From the NCBI RefSeq assembly GCF_001592225.1, contig NZ_BCWN01000004.1, positions 124,001-188,000 on the forward strand: a DNA stretch of 64,000 nt, written 5' to 3'. A program made the translations under genes and the position numbers. How positions within the stretch are numbered: position 1 is the stretch's first letter; each line of letters opens with the position of its first letter. Shown in pieces: positions 8,304 through 17,154 of this stretch. The stretch comes from Castellaniella caeni NBRC 101664. GTDB taxonomy: Bacteria; Pseudomonadota; Gammaproteobacteria; Burkholderiales; Burkholderiaceae_B. Under the pieces are notes generated by a model, which was given only the letters and a program-made list of their open reading frames with translations, did not search any database and was not told the origin of the DNA.

Positions 8304-9926
8304 ATGGCTGTCATTGAATCCCGTTTGCGCCGTACGTCCGAAGCGTTTCAGAACAACCGGCAGGCCATGCAGGCCCTGCTGGATCGCGTACGCCACATCG
8401 AAACCAACACCCGGCAGGCATCCGAAAGCTCGCGCCCGCGCTTCGAGTCTCGCGGGCAACTGCTGCCGGTGGAGCGCGTCGGGCTGCTGCTGGATCAGGA
8501 CAGCGACTTTCTGGAACTGGCCTCGCTGGCAGGCTATGGGTTCAAGGCGCCCGACCGGCAGGGACGGGAAATAGCGGGCGGTGGGCTGATCGCGGGCATC
8601 GGTAGCGTCGCGGGCACCCGCTGCATGATTTGCGCGTCCGACGCCGGCATCGAGGCGGGCGCCTTTCAGCCCATGGGCCTGGAAAAGCTGCTGCGCGTGC
8701 AGGAAATCGCCCTGGAAAACAAACTGCCCTTCGTGCAGCTGATCGAAAGCGGCGGCGGCAACCTGATGAACTACAAGGTGGAAAACTTCGTGCTCGGCGG
8801 GCAGAAATACCGCAACCTGGCCCGGCTGTCCGCCGCCGGTATTCCTGTCATCACCGTGGCGCACGGCTCGGCAACCGCCGGCGGCGCCTACCAGATCGGC
8901 CTGTCCGACTACGTCATCATGGTCGATGGCCACGCCAAGGCCTTCCTGGCGGGCCCCGCCCTGCTCAAGGCGGCCACCGGGGAAGACGCCACCGAAGAAG
9001 AGCTGGGCGGCGCCAGGATGCACTGTTCGGTGTCGGGGCTTGGAGACTACCTGGCCCACGACGACCGCGATGCCATCCGCATTGCGCGCGAGGTGGTCGC
9101 GCTGCTGGACTGGGATCAACAGACGCCCCCCCCATCCGGCCCGCGTCGCCCACCGCGCTACGACGCCGAAGACCTCATGGGCATCATGCCCATAGACAGC
9201 AACCGCGCCGTGGACATGCGCGAGGTGATTGCCCGCATCGTCGATGATTCGGACTTCCAGGATTTTTCCCCCCAATACGGGCGCGAGACGCTGTGCGGCA
9301 AGGCCCGCATCGATGGCATCGCCGTGGGCATCATCACCAACAACGGCCCCATCGACCCCGCGGGCGCCGCGAAAGCGGCCCACTTCATCCAGGCCTGCTG
9401 CCAATCCGGCACCCCCCTGATCTACCTGAACAACACGACTGGATTCATGGTGGGCCGCAGCTATGAGCAATCGGGCAGCATCACGCACGGCTCGATGATG
9501 ATCCAGGCGGTGGCCAGCGCCAGTGTGCCGCAGATCACGCTGTTTTGCGGTGCCTCGTTTGGAGCCGGCCACTACGCGATGTGCGGCCGGGCGTTCTCGC
9601 CCAGATTCTGCTTTTCCTGGCCCAACGCACGGTGCGCGGTCATGGGCTCGGAACAGGCGGCCAACACCATGGAGACCGTCACGCGCGCCAAGTCCGCACG
9701 CCGAAAAAAACCTGTGGACGAAGCGCAGCTCGGCGCACAGCGCGACAAGATCGTCGGCAATTTTGAAAGGCAGGCCGACGTCTTCGCCACCAGCGCCCGC
9801 TTGCTCGACGACGGCGTGATCGACCCCCGCGACACGCGGGCCATCCTGGCGCAGGCGCTGCACATGTGCCGTGCCGCGCAAGCGCGCGTCACGCACCCGC
9901 TTTCATTTGCAGTGCCTCATCCCTGA
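8304..9926 (+). CDS. Acyl-CoA carboxylase carboxyltransferase (beta) subunit
   Basis: A 540-residue carboxyltransferase with two crotonase-fold halves. The N-terminal half has the oxyanion-hole region GSATAGGAYQIGLSDY and AFLAGPALLKAATGE; the C-terminal half has NNTTGFMVGRSYEQSG and FGASFGAGHYAMCGR. The overall plan is that of methylcrotonyl-, geranyl- and propionyl-CoA carboxylase beta subunits. The closest plan is MCC/GCC, but the segment IESGGGNLMNYKVENF replaces the usual SGGAFLPxQDEVFPD text, so the acyl chain is uncertain. The start at 8304 has AAGAGA upstream and skips a non-conserved 22-residue in-frame leader. Confidence 0.88.
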   Translation: MAVIESRLRRTSEAFQNNRQAMQALLDRVRHIETNTRQASESSRPRFESRGQLLPVERVGLLLDQDSDFLELASLAGYGFKAPDRQGREIAGGGLIAGIGSVAGTRCMICASDAGIEAGAFQPMGLEKLLRVQEIALENKLPFVQLIESGGGNLMNYKVENFVLGGQKYRNLARLSAAGIPVITVAHGSATAGGAYQIGLSDYVIMVDGHAKAFLAGPALLKAATGEDATEEELGGARMHCSVSGLGDYLAHDDRDAIRIAREVVALLDWDQQTPPPSGPRRPPRYDAEDLMGIMPIDSNRAVDMREVIARIVDDSDFQDFSPQYGRETLCGKARIDGIAVGIITNNGPIDPAGAAKAAHFIQACCQSGTPLIYLNNTTGFMVGRSYEQSGSITHGSMMIQAVASASVPQITLFCGASFGAGHYAMCGRAFSPRFCFSWPNARCAVMGSEQAANTMETVTRAKSARRKKPVDEAQLGAQRDKIVGNFERQADVFATSARLLDDGVIDPRDTRAILAQALHMCRAAQARVTHPLSFAVPHP

Positions 9927-9961
9927 TGGTTCATCGTCCCCCACATTCCGCGTCCCGCCTT

Positions 9962-11911
9962 ATGCCTACACCCACACCATTCAGAAAAATCCTGATCGCC
10001 AATCGTTCGGAGATCGCCCTGCGCGTCATCCGGACGGCACGCCGCATGGGCCTGACGACCGTGGCGGTCTATTCCTCCATCGACAACGGCGCCAGCCACG
10101 TCGAGCAAGCCGACGAGGCCATCTGCATCGGCGCGCCCGAACCCTCGGCCTCGTACTTGAACATCCAGAAGATCATCGAGGCGGCACAGCACAGCGGCAC
10201 CGACGCCGTCCACCCCGGTTACGGGTTCCTGGCCGAAAACGAGGCGTTCGCCGCGGCGTGCGTCGAACACGGCCTCGTCTTCATCGGCCCCTCGCCCGAG
10301 GTGATCGGATCGATGGGCGACAAAGCCCGCGCCAAGCAGTTGATGCGCGACGCCGGCGTCCCCTGCATTCCGGGATACGACGGCAAAAGCCAGAAGGCCG
10401 ATGACCTGCAGGCCGAGGCCGACCGCATCGGCTATCCCGTCATGATCAAGGCCACGGCGGGCGGCGGCGGGCGCGGCATGCGCCTGGTCGAATCGAGCGA
10501 GCAATTTCGCAACGCCCTGTCGTCCGCCCAGTCGGAGGCCCTCGCATCGTTTGGCAGCAGCCATGTCCTGCTGGAGCGTGCCCTGCGGCACCCGCGCCAC
10601 ATCGAAATACAGATACTGGCCGACCGCCACGGCAACGCCATCCACCTGGGCGAGCGCGACTGCTCGGTGCAACGTCGGCACCAGAAGATCATCGAAGAAG
10701 CGCCAGCGCCCGGGCTGAATCCCGCGACACGCCAAGCCATGGGCCAGGCCGCGGTGGACGCCGTGCGCGCCATCGGATACGAAGGGGTGGGCACCCTGGA
10801 ATTCCTGCTGGATACGGATGGTTCGTTCTATTTCATGGAAATGAACACCCGGCTGCAGGTGGAACACTGCATCACGGAGGAAATCACCGGCCTCGACCTG
10901 GTGGAACAGCAGATCCTGGTGGCCCAGGGGCACGAACTGGCCCTGCGCCAGGACGACGTCCGGCTCACGGGCCACGCCATCGAAGTGCGGCTGTGCGCGG
11001 AAGACTGCGATCACGATTTCATGCCCCAAAGCGGCCGGGCCGCGTTCTGGCATGCGCCGCGCCAGGCCAGGGTCGAAAGCGCCATTCGGTCGGGCGACAC
11101 CATCTCGCCCTACTACGATTCGATGTTCGCCAAGATCGTCACGCACGGCCCCGACCGCCACGCGGCGCAAATGCGCATGCTGCATGCGCTTGGCGAGACG
11201 GTCATCTTTGGCCTGAAAACCAATCTGCCCTTGCTTGCAAGCTGCCTGAGCCACCCGGCCTGGTTGAACGGCGGAGTCAGCACCGGCTTCATTGCCGAAC
11301 ACGCCGACGCCTTGCTCCAGCCCCTGATGGCCGCGCACGAGCCGCTGGCCATCGCGGCCGCCCTGCGCTGCCATCAGCCGGGCCAGGCAAGGGTGCCACG
11401 CACCCTGCCAGTGCCGCTCAAACTGTTCGACAAGGCGCGCGACATCACGACCGAAGCCCAGGTGACGTGGACGAGCGCGGGGCGCTACGACGTGGTGCTG
11501 GACGGCCGCGCATACCGCATCGGCATTCTTGCCAAAGACGACTGCCGCGCCCGCCTCACGGTCAACGACGGCGAATTCAAGGTCTGGTTCTGGCTGGAGG
11601 ACAGCCACATCCACATCCGCTGGAACGGCCAGAACCACGCATTCACGGACAAAACGCTGGAAGCCTATCTGGGCGGCCACGGCACCGCGGCGGACGGACA
11701 GATACGCGCCGCCTCCAGCTGCAAGGTCGCGTCCGTCTCCGTCGCAAGCGGGGCGGCGGTCAAAAGCGGCGACCTCATCCTGACGACAGAGGCCATGAAA
11801 ACCGAATACCAGCACACGGCGCCGTTTGACGGAAACGTCCGCGACGTCTGCGTGCAGGCGGGCGACCAGGTCTCCGAAGGCGATGTACTCGCCATTCTGG
11901 ATCCAGCATGA
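9962..11911 (+). CDS. Acyl-CoA carboxylase biotin carboxylase/biotin carrier (alpha) subunit
   Basis: A 649-residue protein: biotin carboxylase domain (about residues 1-450, beginning KILIANRSEIALRVIRTARR, with the glycine loop TAGGGGRGMRLV and EMNTRLQVEHCITEE), a middle region, and a C-terminal biotinyl domain. The biotin-accepting lysine is K613 in EAMKT; most relatives read EAMKM, so this is a small deviation. I chose 9962 because family proteins begin about four residues before KILIANR; an ATG at 9926, overlapping the previous stop, is the alternative. With the gene at 8304 it forms the ATP- and bicarbonate-dependent carboxylase holoenzyme. Confidence 0.9.
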   Translation: MPTPTPFRKILIANRSEIALRVIRTARRMGLTTVAVYSSIDNGASHVEQADEAICIGAPEPSASYLNIQKIIEAAQHSGTDAVHPGYGFLAENEAFAAACVEHGLVFIGPSPEVIGSMGDKARAKQLMRDAGVPCIPGYDGKSQKADDLQAEADRIGYPVMIKATAGGGGRGMRLVESSEQFRNALSSAQSEALASFGSSHVLLERALRHPRHIEIQILADRHGNAIHLGERDCSVQRRHQKIIEEAPAPGLNPATRQAMGQAAVDAVRAIGYEGVGTLEFLLDTDGSFYFMEMNTRLQVEHCITEEITGLDLVEQQILVAQGHELALRQDDVRLTGHAIEVRLCAEDCDHDFMPQSGRAAFWHAPRQARVESAIRSGDTISPYYDSMFAKIVTHGPDRHAAQMRMLHALGETVIFGLKTNLPLLASCLSHPAWLNGGVSTGFIAEHADALLQPLMAAHEPLAIAAALRCHQPGQARVPRTLPVPLKLFDKARDITTEAQVTWTSAGRYDVVLDGRAYRIGILAKDDCRARLTVNDGEFKVWFWLEDSHIHIRWNGQNHAFTDKTLEAYLGGHGTAADGQIRAASSCKVASVSVASGAAVKSGDLILTTEAMKTEYQHTAPFDGNVRDVCVQAGDQVSEGDVLAILDPA

Positions 11912-11956
11912 GTCCGCGCCGGTCATTCAACCCGTCACGCACGAAGGGGTACGCAC

Positions 11957-12685
11957 ATGGATGAACTCAAGATCGAACAGCAAGACGCCGTCTGGATTCT
12001 GACGATGAACCGGCCGACCAAGCACAACGCGCTGAATACGGCGCTGACGCAGGCCCTGCTGCAGGCCTTGGAAGAGGCGAACCAGGCCACGGACTGCCGC
12101 GCGGTGGTGCTGGCGGGCGCGGGGCCTTCGTTTTGCGCAGGCGCCGACACCACCGAATTCCGGGGCTTCGGTGAACATCAGGAGGGCGCCCTGGCCCGCG
12201 CGGATCTCACCATGAAGGTGCACCGGATATTCAGCACGCTGAGCAAGCCCGTGGTCGCCGCCGTGCACGGCAACGCCTTGGGCGGCGGCGCCGGCCTGGC
12301 GATCGCCTGCGACGCGGTCATCGCCGAGTCCGGCACGAAATTCGGCTATCCGGAGCTGAAACACGGCATCTGCCCGGCCATCGTCATGGCAAACCTGACA
12401 CGGCAGCTGGGCCCCAAGCGCGCATTCGAACTCGTCTCCACGGGTCGGCTGCTCGATGGCGGGGAAATGACGGCCTGGGGGCTGGCGAACAGCTGCCACG
12501 ACGGCAACGAACGCGTGCTGCGGGCCGCCCTGGACGTCGCCCGGACATGGGCTGCCTATTCCAGACAGGCCGTCGCCGCCACGAAGCGCCTTTTCTACCG
12601 CTGTATGGATCTCGACCTGATGGAAGGGCTCGAATGTGGCCGCGACACCAACGTGATGATGCGCACATTTCCCCGCGACCAATAA
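11957..12685 (+). CDS. Enoyl-CoA hydratase/isomerase family protein, methylglutaconyl-CoA hydratase (LiuC)-like
   Basis: A 242-residue crotonase. The oxyanion-hole motifs are FCAGADTTEFRG and ALGGGAGLAIACD, followed by FGYPELKHGICPAIV. The G-I-C-P-A-I text resembles the G-L-x-P-A-x-I segment of LiuC/AtuE-type hydratases more than the P-G-x-G-G-T-Q of classical crotonases. A GGGG ribosome-binding site precedes the start. After carboxylation of an enoyl-CoA such an enzyme adds water to the glutaconyl-CoA product, which fits its place between the carboxylase and lyase genes. The specific substrate is inferred. Confidence 0.85.
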   Translation: MDELKIEQQDAVWILTMNRPTKHNALNTALTQALLQALEEANQATDCRAVVLAGAGPSFCAGADTTEFRGFGEHQEGALARADLTMKVHRIFSTLSKPVVAAVHGNALGGGAGLAIACDAVIAESGTKFGYPELKHGICPAIVMANLTRQLGPKRAFELVSTGRLLDGGEMTAWGLANSCHDGNERVLRAALDVARTWAAYSRQAVAATKRLFYRCMDLDLMEGLECGRDTNVMMRTFPRDQ

Positions 12686-12710
12686 CGCGCCGGGACGCAA
12701 AGGAACTCGA

Positions 12711-13667
12711 ATGGAACGACAGTCAGCCACCGGTTCTCCGGTCGTCATTTGTGAATGTTTTTGCCGCGACGGCCTGCAGCACGAGCCGACGATCCTGGAC
12801 ACCGCCACCAAGGTGCGGCTCGTGGATCGTCTGTCGGCCCTTGGTTTCGGCCGGATCGAGGCCACCTCTTATTCCAACCCCGCCGTGATTGCGCAATTCG
12901 CGGACGCGAGCGACGTGCTGCGCGGCATCCAACGCAAAAGCGGGGTGTATTACAAGGCTACCTGCGCCAACCTGCGGGCCGTCCAGCGCGCGGTGGCGGA
13001 TCTGGACAAGGGCTATGGCGCCAACGAAATCAGCGTGCTGGTGTCCGCCAGCGAATCGCACTCGCAAAAGAACCTCAAGCGCTCACGCGCGCAGCAGTGG
13101 GACAACATCCGAGCCATGGTCGCACTGGCCGCCGACCGGTTTCGTATCATTGGCACCATTTCCGTGGCGTTCGGCTGCCCGTTCGAAGGGCGGGTTGCCG
13201 TCGAACAGGTGCTGGACGACGTGCGCAGATTCCGGGCACTGGGCGTGCGCCACATCACCCTGGGCGATACCACCGGCATGGCGACACCCGAAACGACGAA
13301 GCACCTGTTCGGAGACATGATGCGCGTCGCGCCGGACGCCACCCCGATTGCCCACTTCCACGACTCGCGCGGCACGGCCCTGCTCAACTACGTCGCGGCG
13401 TACGAAGCCGGCGTGCGCTACTTCGACAGCGCCCTGGGGGGAGTCGGCGGCCACCCACACCAGGTCAAATACGGCGGCGGCTACACCGGCAACGCCTGCA
13501 CCGAAGATCTGGTGGGCCTCTTCGAGAGCATGGGCATCGCCACCGGCATCGACAAAGACGGCCTGCTGGAAGCCTCCGCGCTGTGCGAACAGGTGCTGGG
13601 CCGCCCACTGAACAGCCACATCGCCCGCACTGGCTGGAATCCACTGGTCAATACTCATGATCGATAA
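12711..13667 (+). CDS. HMG-CoA lyase-like DRE-TIM metallolyase lacking the usual active-site cysteine
   Basis: A 318-residue TIM barrel of the HMG-CoA lyase/DRE-TIM family. Conserved parts: the RDGLQHE entry motif (residues 19-25), the metal-ligand pair in AHFHDSRG and the TGNACTED asparagine loop. The family signature around the catalytic cysteine, normally GGLGGCPYAxGASGN, here reads GGVGGHPHQVKYGGGYTGN, with His248 where the cysteine should be. GGAA precedes the start. It overlaps the next gene by 11 bases. The expected role is aldol cleavage of a 3-hydroxy-3-alkylglutaryl-CoA to acetoacetate or a related acid plus an acyl-CoA; the missing cysteine makes that uncertain. Confidence 0.8.
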   Translation: MERQSATGSPVVICECFCRDGLQHEPTILDTATKVRLVDRLSALGFGRIEATSYSNPAVIAQFADASDVLRGIQRKSGVYYKATCANLRAVQRAVADLDKGYGANEISVLVSASESHSQKNLKRSRAQQWDNIRAMVALAADRFRIIGTISVAFGCPFEGRVAVEQVLDDVRRFRALGVRHITLGDTTGMATPETTKHLFGDMMRVAPDATPIAHFHDSRGTALLNYVAAYEAGVRYFDSALGGVGGHPHQVKYGGGYTGNACTEDLVGLFESMGIATGIDKDGLLEASALCEQVLGRPLNSHIARTGWNPLVNTHDR

Positions 13668-14331
13668 AATCTGCACTTCCCTCGAAGCAGCCGTCTCGGG
13701 CATTGCCGACGGCGCCACCATCATGATCGGCGGCTTCGGCAACGCGGGCATGCCGTCGCAGCTGATCGACGCCCTCCTGGATCAGGGCGCCCGCGAGCTG
13801 ACCGTCGTCAACAACAATGCCGGGAACGGCGAAACGGGGCTCGCCGCCCTGCTCAAGGCGGGCCGGGTACGCAAGATGATCTGTTCGTTCCCCCGGCAGG
13901 CCGATTCCTACGTGTTCGACGAACTCTACAGAAGCGGCCGGATCGAACTCGAACTGACCCCGCAGGGCACCCTGGCCGAACGCATTCGCGCCGCCGGGGC
14001 CGGCATCGGCGGCTTCTTCACCCCCACCGCTTACGGCACAGCGCTTGCGCAAGGCAAGGAGACACGCCTGATCGACGGCAAGCACCATATCTTCGAAGGA
14101 GCGCTGCACGCGGACTACGCGCTGATCAAGGCGCGCAGCGGCGATCGCTGGGGCAACCTGGTCTACCGGAAAGCGGCGCGCAACTTCGCGCCGATCATGG
14201 CCATGGCCGCGACATGCACCATCGCGCAGATCGGGGCGGTGGCGGAACTGGGTTCTCTCGACCCCGAACAGATCGTGACCCCAAGCATCTTCGTCCAGCG
14301 CCTGGTGGTTTGCGAGGAGACACAGTCATGA
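13657..14331 (+). CDS. 3-oxoacid CoA-transferase subunit A
   Basis: A 224-residue alpha subunit of a family I CoA transferase, with the GGFGNAGMPSQLIDALL glycine-rich CoA-binding loop near residue 25 and NNNAGNGETGLAALLKAGRVRKM downstream (split here as NNNAGNGETG and LAALLKAGRVRKM). It resembles AtoD/ScoA/PcaI proteins. The start lies inside the previous gene, and the stop forms an ATGA overlap with subunit B. In context it probably activates or recycles acetoacetate or another 3-oxoacid released by the lyase. Confidence 0.9.
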   Translation: MIDKICTSLEAAVSGIADGATIMIGGFGNAGMPSQLIDALLDQGARELTVVNNNAGNGETGLAALLKAGRVRKMICSFPRQADSYVFDELYRSGRIELELTPQGTLAERIRAAGAGIGGFFTPTAYGTALAQGKETRLIDGKHHIFEGALHADYALIKARSGDRWGNLVYRKAARNFAPIMAMAATCTIAQIGAVAELGSLDPEQIVTPSIFVQRLVVCEETQS

Positions 14332-14966
14332 AAGGCTTGACGCGTGAACAAATGGCGCAACGGGTGGCGCAGGACATCCCCGATGGCGCATTCGTGAACC
14401 TCGGTATCGGTCTGCCAACCCGGGTCGCCAACTACCTGCCTCCGGACCGCGAGGTCATCCTGCACAGCGAGAACGGCATCCTGGGCATGGGCCCCACCCC
14501 CGACCCCGGCGCAGAAGACCCCGACCTGATCAACGCCGGCAAACAGCCGGTGACGCTGCTGCCCGGCGGCGCGTTCTTTCACCACGCCGATTCGTTTGCG
14601 ATGATCCGCGGCGGGCATCTGGACATCTGCGTGCTGGGCGCCTACCAGGTGTCCCAGCGCGGCGACCTGGCCAACTGGAGCACGGGCGCCCCCGATGCGA
14701 TTCCCGCCGTGGGCGGCGCCATGGATCTGGCCCTGGGCGCCAAACAGGTCTTCGTCATGATGGAACACCTGAGCAAAAAAGGCGCCAGCAAGATCGTTCC
14801 CGAATGCTCGTATCCCATCACCGGCATGGCCTGCGTCAACCGCATCTACACCGACCTGGCCGTCATGGACATCTGCGCCCAGGGCGTCGTCGTCAGGGAA
14901 ATCCTGGTGGACATGAGTTTCGCGGACCTGCAGAAGGTCACGGGCGTCACGCTCGTCAGGCCGTAA
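14328..14966 (+). CDS. 3-oxoacid CoA-transferase subunit B
   Basis: A 212-residue beta subunit carrying the catalytic glutamate in SENGILGMG (E48), which forms the glutamyl-CoA intermediate in this family. The start overlaps the stop of subunit A (ATGA, 14328-14331) with GAGGAG just upstream, so the two subunits are coupled. It closely follows the AtoA/ScoB/PcaJ plan (for example DLALGAKQVFVMMEH and PITG). It acts with the 13657 product in transferring CoA, most likely from succinyl- or acetyl-CoA. Confidence 0.9.
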   Translation: MKGLTREQMAQRVAQDIPDGAFVNLGIGLPTRVANYLPPDREVILHSENGILGMGPTPDPGAEDPDLINAGKQPVTLLPGGAFFHHADSFAMIRGGHLDICVLGAYQVSQRGDLANWSTGAPDAIPAVGGAMDLALGAKQVFVMMEHLSKKGASKIVPECSYPITGMACVNRIYTDLAVMDICAQGVVVREILVDMSFADLQKVTGVTLVRP

Positions 14967-15016
14967 ACACCACAGAAAACCGCCGCCGCAAGGACGGCCC
15001 CTCACACGGAGCCAGC

Positions 15017-16105
15017 ATGCATCAGCACGACAAACGCGTCCTCATCGCGGGCGCCTCGGGCGTCATCGGACAGGCCGCCCTGAGCCGGTTCGAGCGCGAC
15101 GACTGGAACATCATTGCGCTGTCCAGGCGGGCTCCGCGCGTGTCCCGTCCCGAAAAGGTGACGCTTTTGCCGCTGGATCTGACCGACCCGCGCGCCTGCG
15201 CCACCGCCGTCGAATCACTTCCCGCCATCACCCACGTGGTGTACTGCGCCGTGCAGGAAAGCAGCGACCTGAAGCGCGGTTGGCGCGACCCGAAGCAGAT
15301 GCAGAGCAACGCGCAGATGCTGCGCAACCTGGTCGCCCCGCTGCTGCGGGCAGGCAGCCTGGCCCATATCTCGCTGTTTCAGGGCACCAAGGCGTACGGC
15401 GCGCACCTCCACCCCATCCCGGTTCCGGCGCGTGAAGACCAGCCTCGAGACCCACATCCAAATTTCTATTGGCTGCAGGAAGACTACATCCGCGACGCCT
15501 GCGCCAAGCAAGGCACCGCATTCACGATCTTTCGCCCGCAGGTGGTGTTTGGCGACGTCATCGGCGCGGCCATGAACCTGATCCCCGTGATCGGGGCCTA
15601 CGCCGCGCTGCGGCAACAGGAAGGCCTGCCATTTTCCTTCCCCGGCGGGCCCGACTATCCGCTGGAAGCGGTGGACGCCCGGCTGATTGCCGACGCGCTG
15701 CTGTGGGCAAGCAACGCGCCCACGGCGGCACATGAAATCTTCAACATCACCAATGGCGACCTGTTCACCTGGCGCGGCATATGGCCCGTGCTGGCCGATT
15801 GCCTCGGCGTGGACGCGGGCACGCCAGAACCGCAGGCCCTGGCGCGCTGGTTTCCCGAAAAAGCCAGTGCCTGGAAAACGCTGGCGCACCACAGGCAGCT
15901 TCGATGCACGGATCTCGGACAACTGGTCGGCCATTCCCACCACTACGCCGACTTTTGCTTCGGCCACGGAATCGAGCACGCCATACCGCCCGCCCTGGTC
16001 AGCACCATCAAGCTGCGGCAAGCCGGCTTTCAGGGGTGCATCGACACACGGGCCATGTTCCGCGATGCCTTCGCGTCCATGCGTCGTCTGGGGTATTTGC
16101 CTTAA
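15017..16105 (+). CDS. PRISE-type NAD(P)-dependent reductase (progesterone 5-beta-reductase/iridoid synthase-like SDR)
   Basis: A 362-residue extended SDR. The N-terminal cofactor loop is LIAGASGVIGQAALSRF. The NFYWLQEDYI block (about residue 149) matches the PRISE signature NFYYxxED, and IFNITNGDLFTWRGIWP is typical of that subfamily, distinguishing it from ordinary epimerases. An acacGGAG lies about 8 bases before the ATG. PRISE enzymes reduce activated C=C bonds of enones; bacterial members are little studied. Being last in the carboxylation cluster, it may reduce an enal or enone-like precursor of the substrate, but that is speculation. Confidence 0.8.
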   Translation: MHQHDKRVLIAGASGVIGQAALSRFERDDWNIIALSRRAPRVSRPEKVTLLPLDLTDPRACATAVESLPAITHVVYCAVQESSDLKRGWRDPKQMQSNAQMLRNLVAPLLRAGSLAHISLFQGTKAYGAHLHPIPVPAREDQPRDPHPNFYWLQEDYIRDACAKQGTAFTIFRPQVVFGDVIGAAMNLIPVIGAYAALRQQEGLPFSFPGGPDYPLEAVDARLIADALLWASNAPTAAHEIFNITNGDLFTWRGIWPVLADCLGVDAGTPEPQALARWFPEKASAWKTLAHHRQLRCTDLGQLVGHSHHYADFCFGHGIEHAIPPALVSTIKLRQAGFQGCIDTRAMFRDAFASMRRLGYLP

Positions 16106-16193
16106 GCTTGAGCCTATTGAACGCACCTGACCTGACCTTGAAAACAGTCACCAGGCATCCGTCCTCAAGCGCGCGGCGGCCAGGGTACAGCCC

Positions 16194-17096
16194 TCAGTCG
16201 TGCAACACGTCTGTCACGAATGTGCGCAGGATGGCAACAGCGGGGGCCTCGGTTCGATCCGCCAGGGTAACGAAGGCAAACCGCGCCACGGAATCGAGGG
16301 CCGGGGACAGAAGCAGTTCGGTCAGGCGGCCCGCCTGCTGCTGCGGCGCCACGGCGGCCAGGATACCGAGAAACACGGCGTCGCTGTTTTGCACGACGTC
16401 CAGCAAGGCGTCGATGTCGTCGCAGCGCAGCGTGACGGCGCTCTGGGGGTCGGCGCCCGCCCCATAGCGGGCAATGAGGTGGCGCGCCACCTCGTCGCTC
16501 AGCGGCGTGGAGGCCAAAGGGTAGCGCCGCAACTCGACAAACGACACAGGCCGCCCCAGCGCCAGCAAGGGATGACCCGCCCGGCACGCGAATCCCGCCC
16601 GCATGCCACCCAGGTCTTCAATGACCAGATCGGGGCTGGGTGACACCCGACGCATGTCGACCACCAAAGCATCAAAGGCCCTTTGCCGCAATTGCGGTAC
16701 TTGCAGTTCGGTCGAACCGGGCGAGAGGCTGACCTCGACGTCTGGATAATGACGCGCCATGTGAAGCAAAAAGGGGCGGAGCAAAATCGCGCTCGGGCCC
16801 GAACCCAGGCCGACCCGCAGGGCTCCCATCCGACCCTCGCGCAGCAGCTGCGCGCTGCGGCGCAATTCGGTCGCGTCATGCACCATGCGCTGCGCACGCA
16901 CGGCCACGGCACGCCCAAAGGGCGTGAGTTCGTTGCGCTTGCCCACCCGATCGATCAGGCGCACGCCCAGTTCTTCTTCCAATGCCTGGATGCTGCGGCT
17001 CAGTGCCGATTGGCTGATGTAGTGCCGCTCTGCCGCCTGGCTGAAAGAGCCGGTATCGGCGACCGCCAACAAGTGCTGCAGCTGTCTCAGGTTCAT
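16194..17096 (-). CDS. LysR-family transcriptional regulator
   Basis: A 300-residue LysR protein: winged HTH in residues 1-60 (MNLRQLQHLLAVADTGSFS, SQSALSRSIQALEEELGVRL) and a periplasmic-binding-like effector domain. I chose ATG 17096 because LysR proteins normally begin here; a GTG at 17135 would add 13 unconserved residues. It is divergent from the MHS transporter and amidohydrolase genes and probably activates them in response to their substrate, the standard LysR arrangement. A long inverted repeat lies in the gap. Confidence 0.9.
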   Translation of the reverse strand: MNLRQLQHLLAVADTGSFSQAAERHYISQSALSRSIQALEEELGVRLIDRVGKRNELTPFGRAVAVRAQRMVHDATELRRSAQLLREGRMGALRVGLGSGPSAILLRPFLLHMARHYPDVEVSLSPGSTELQVPQLRQRAFDALVVDMRRVSPSPDLVIEDLGGMRAGFACRAGHPLLALGRPVSFVELRRYPLASTPLSDEVARHLIARYGAGADPQSAVTLRCDDIDALLDVVQNSDAVFLGILAAVAPQQQAGRLTELLLSPALDSVARFAFVTLADRTEAPAVAILRTFVTDVLHD

Positions 17097-17154
17097 GATT
17101 GCGTCGGGTGCCCGTGACGATGCGGCAGCGGCCACATCGATCGGACTATTAGAT

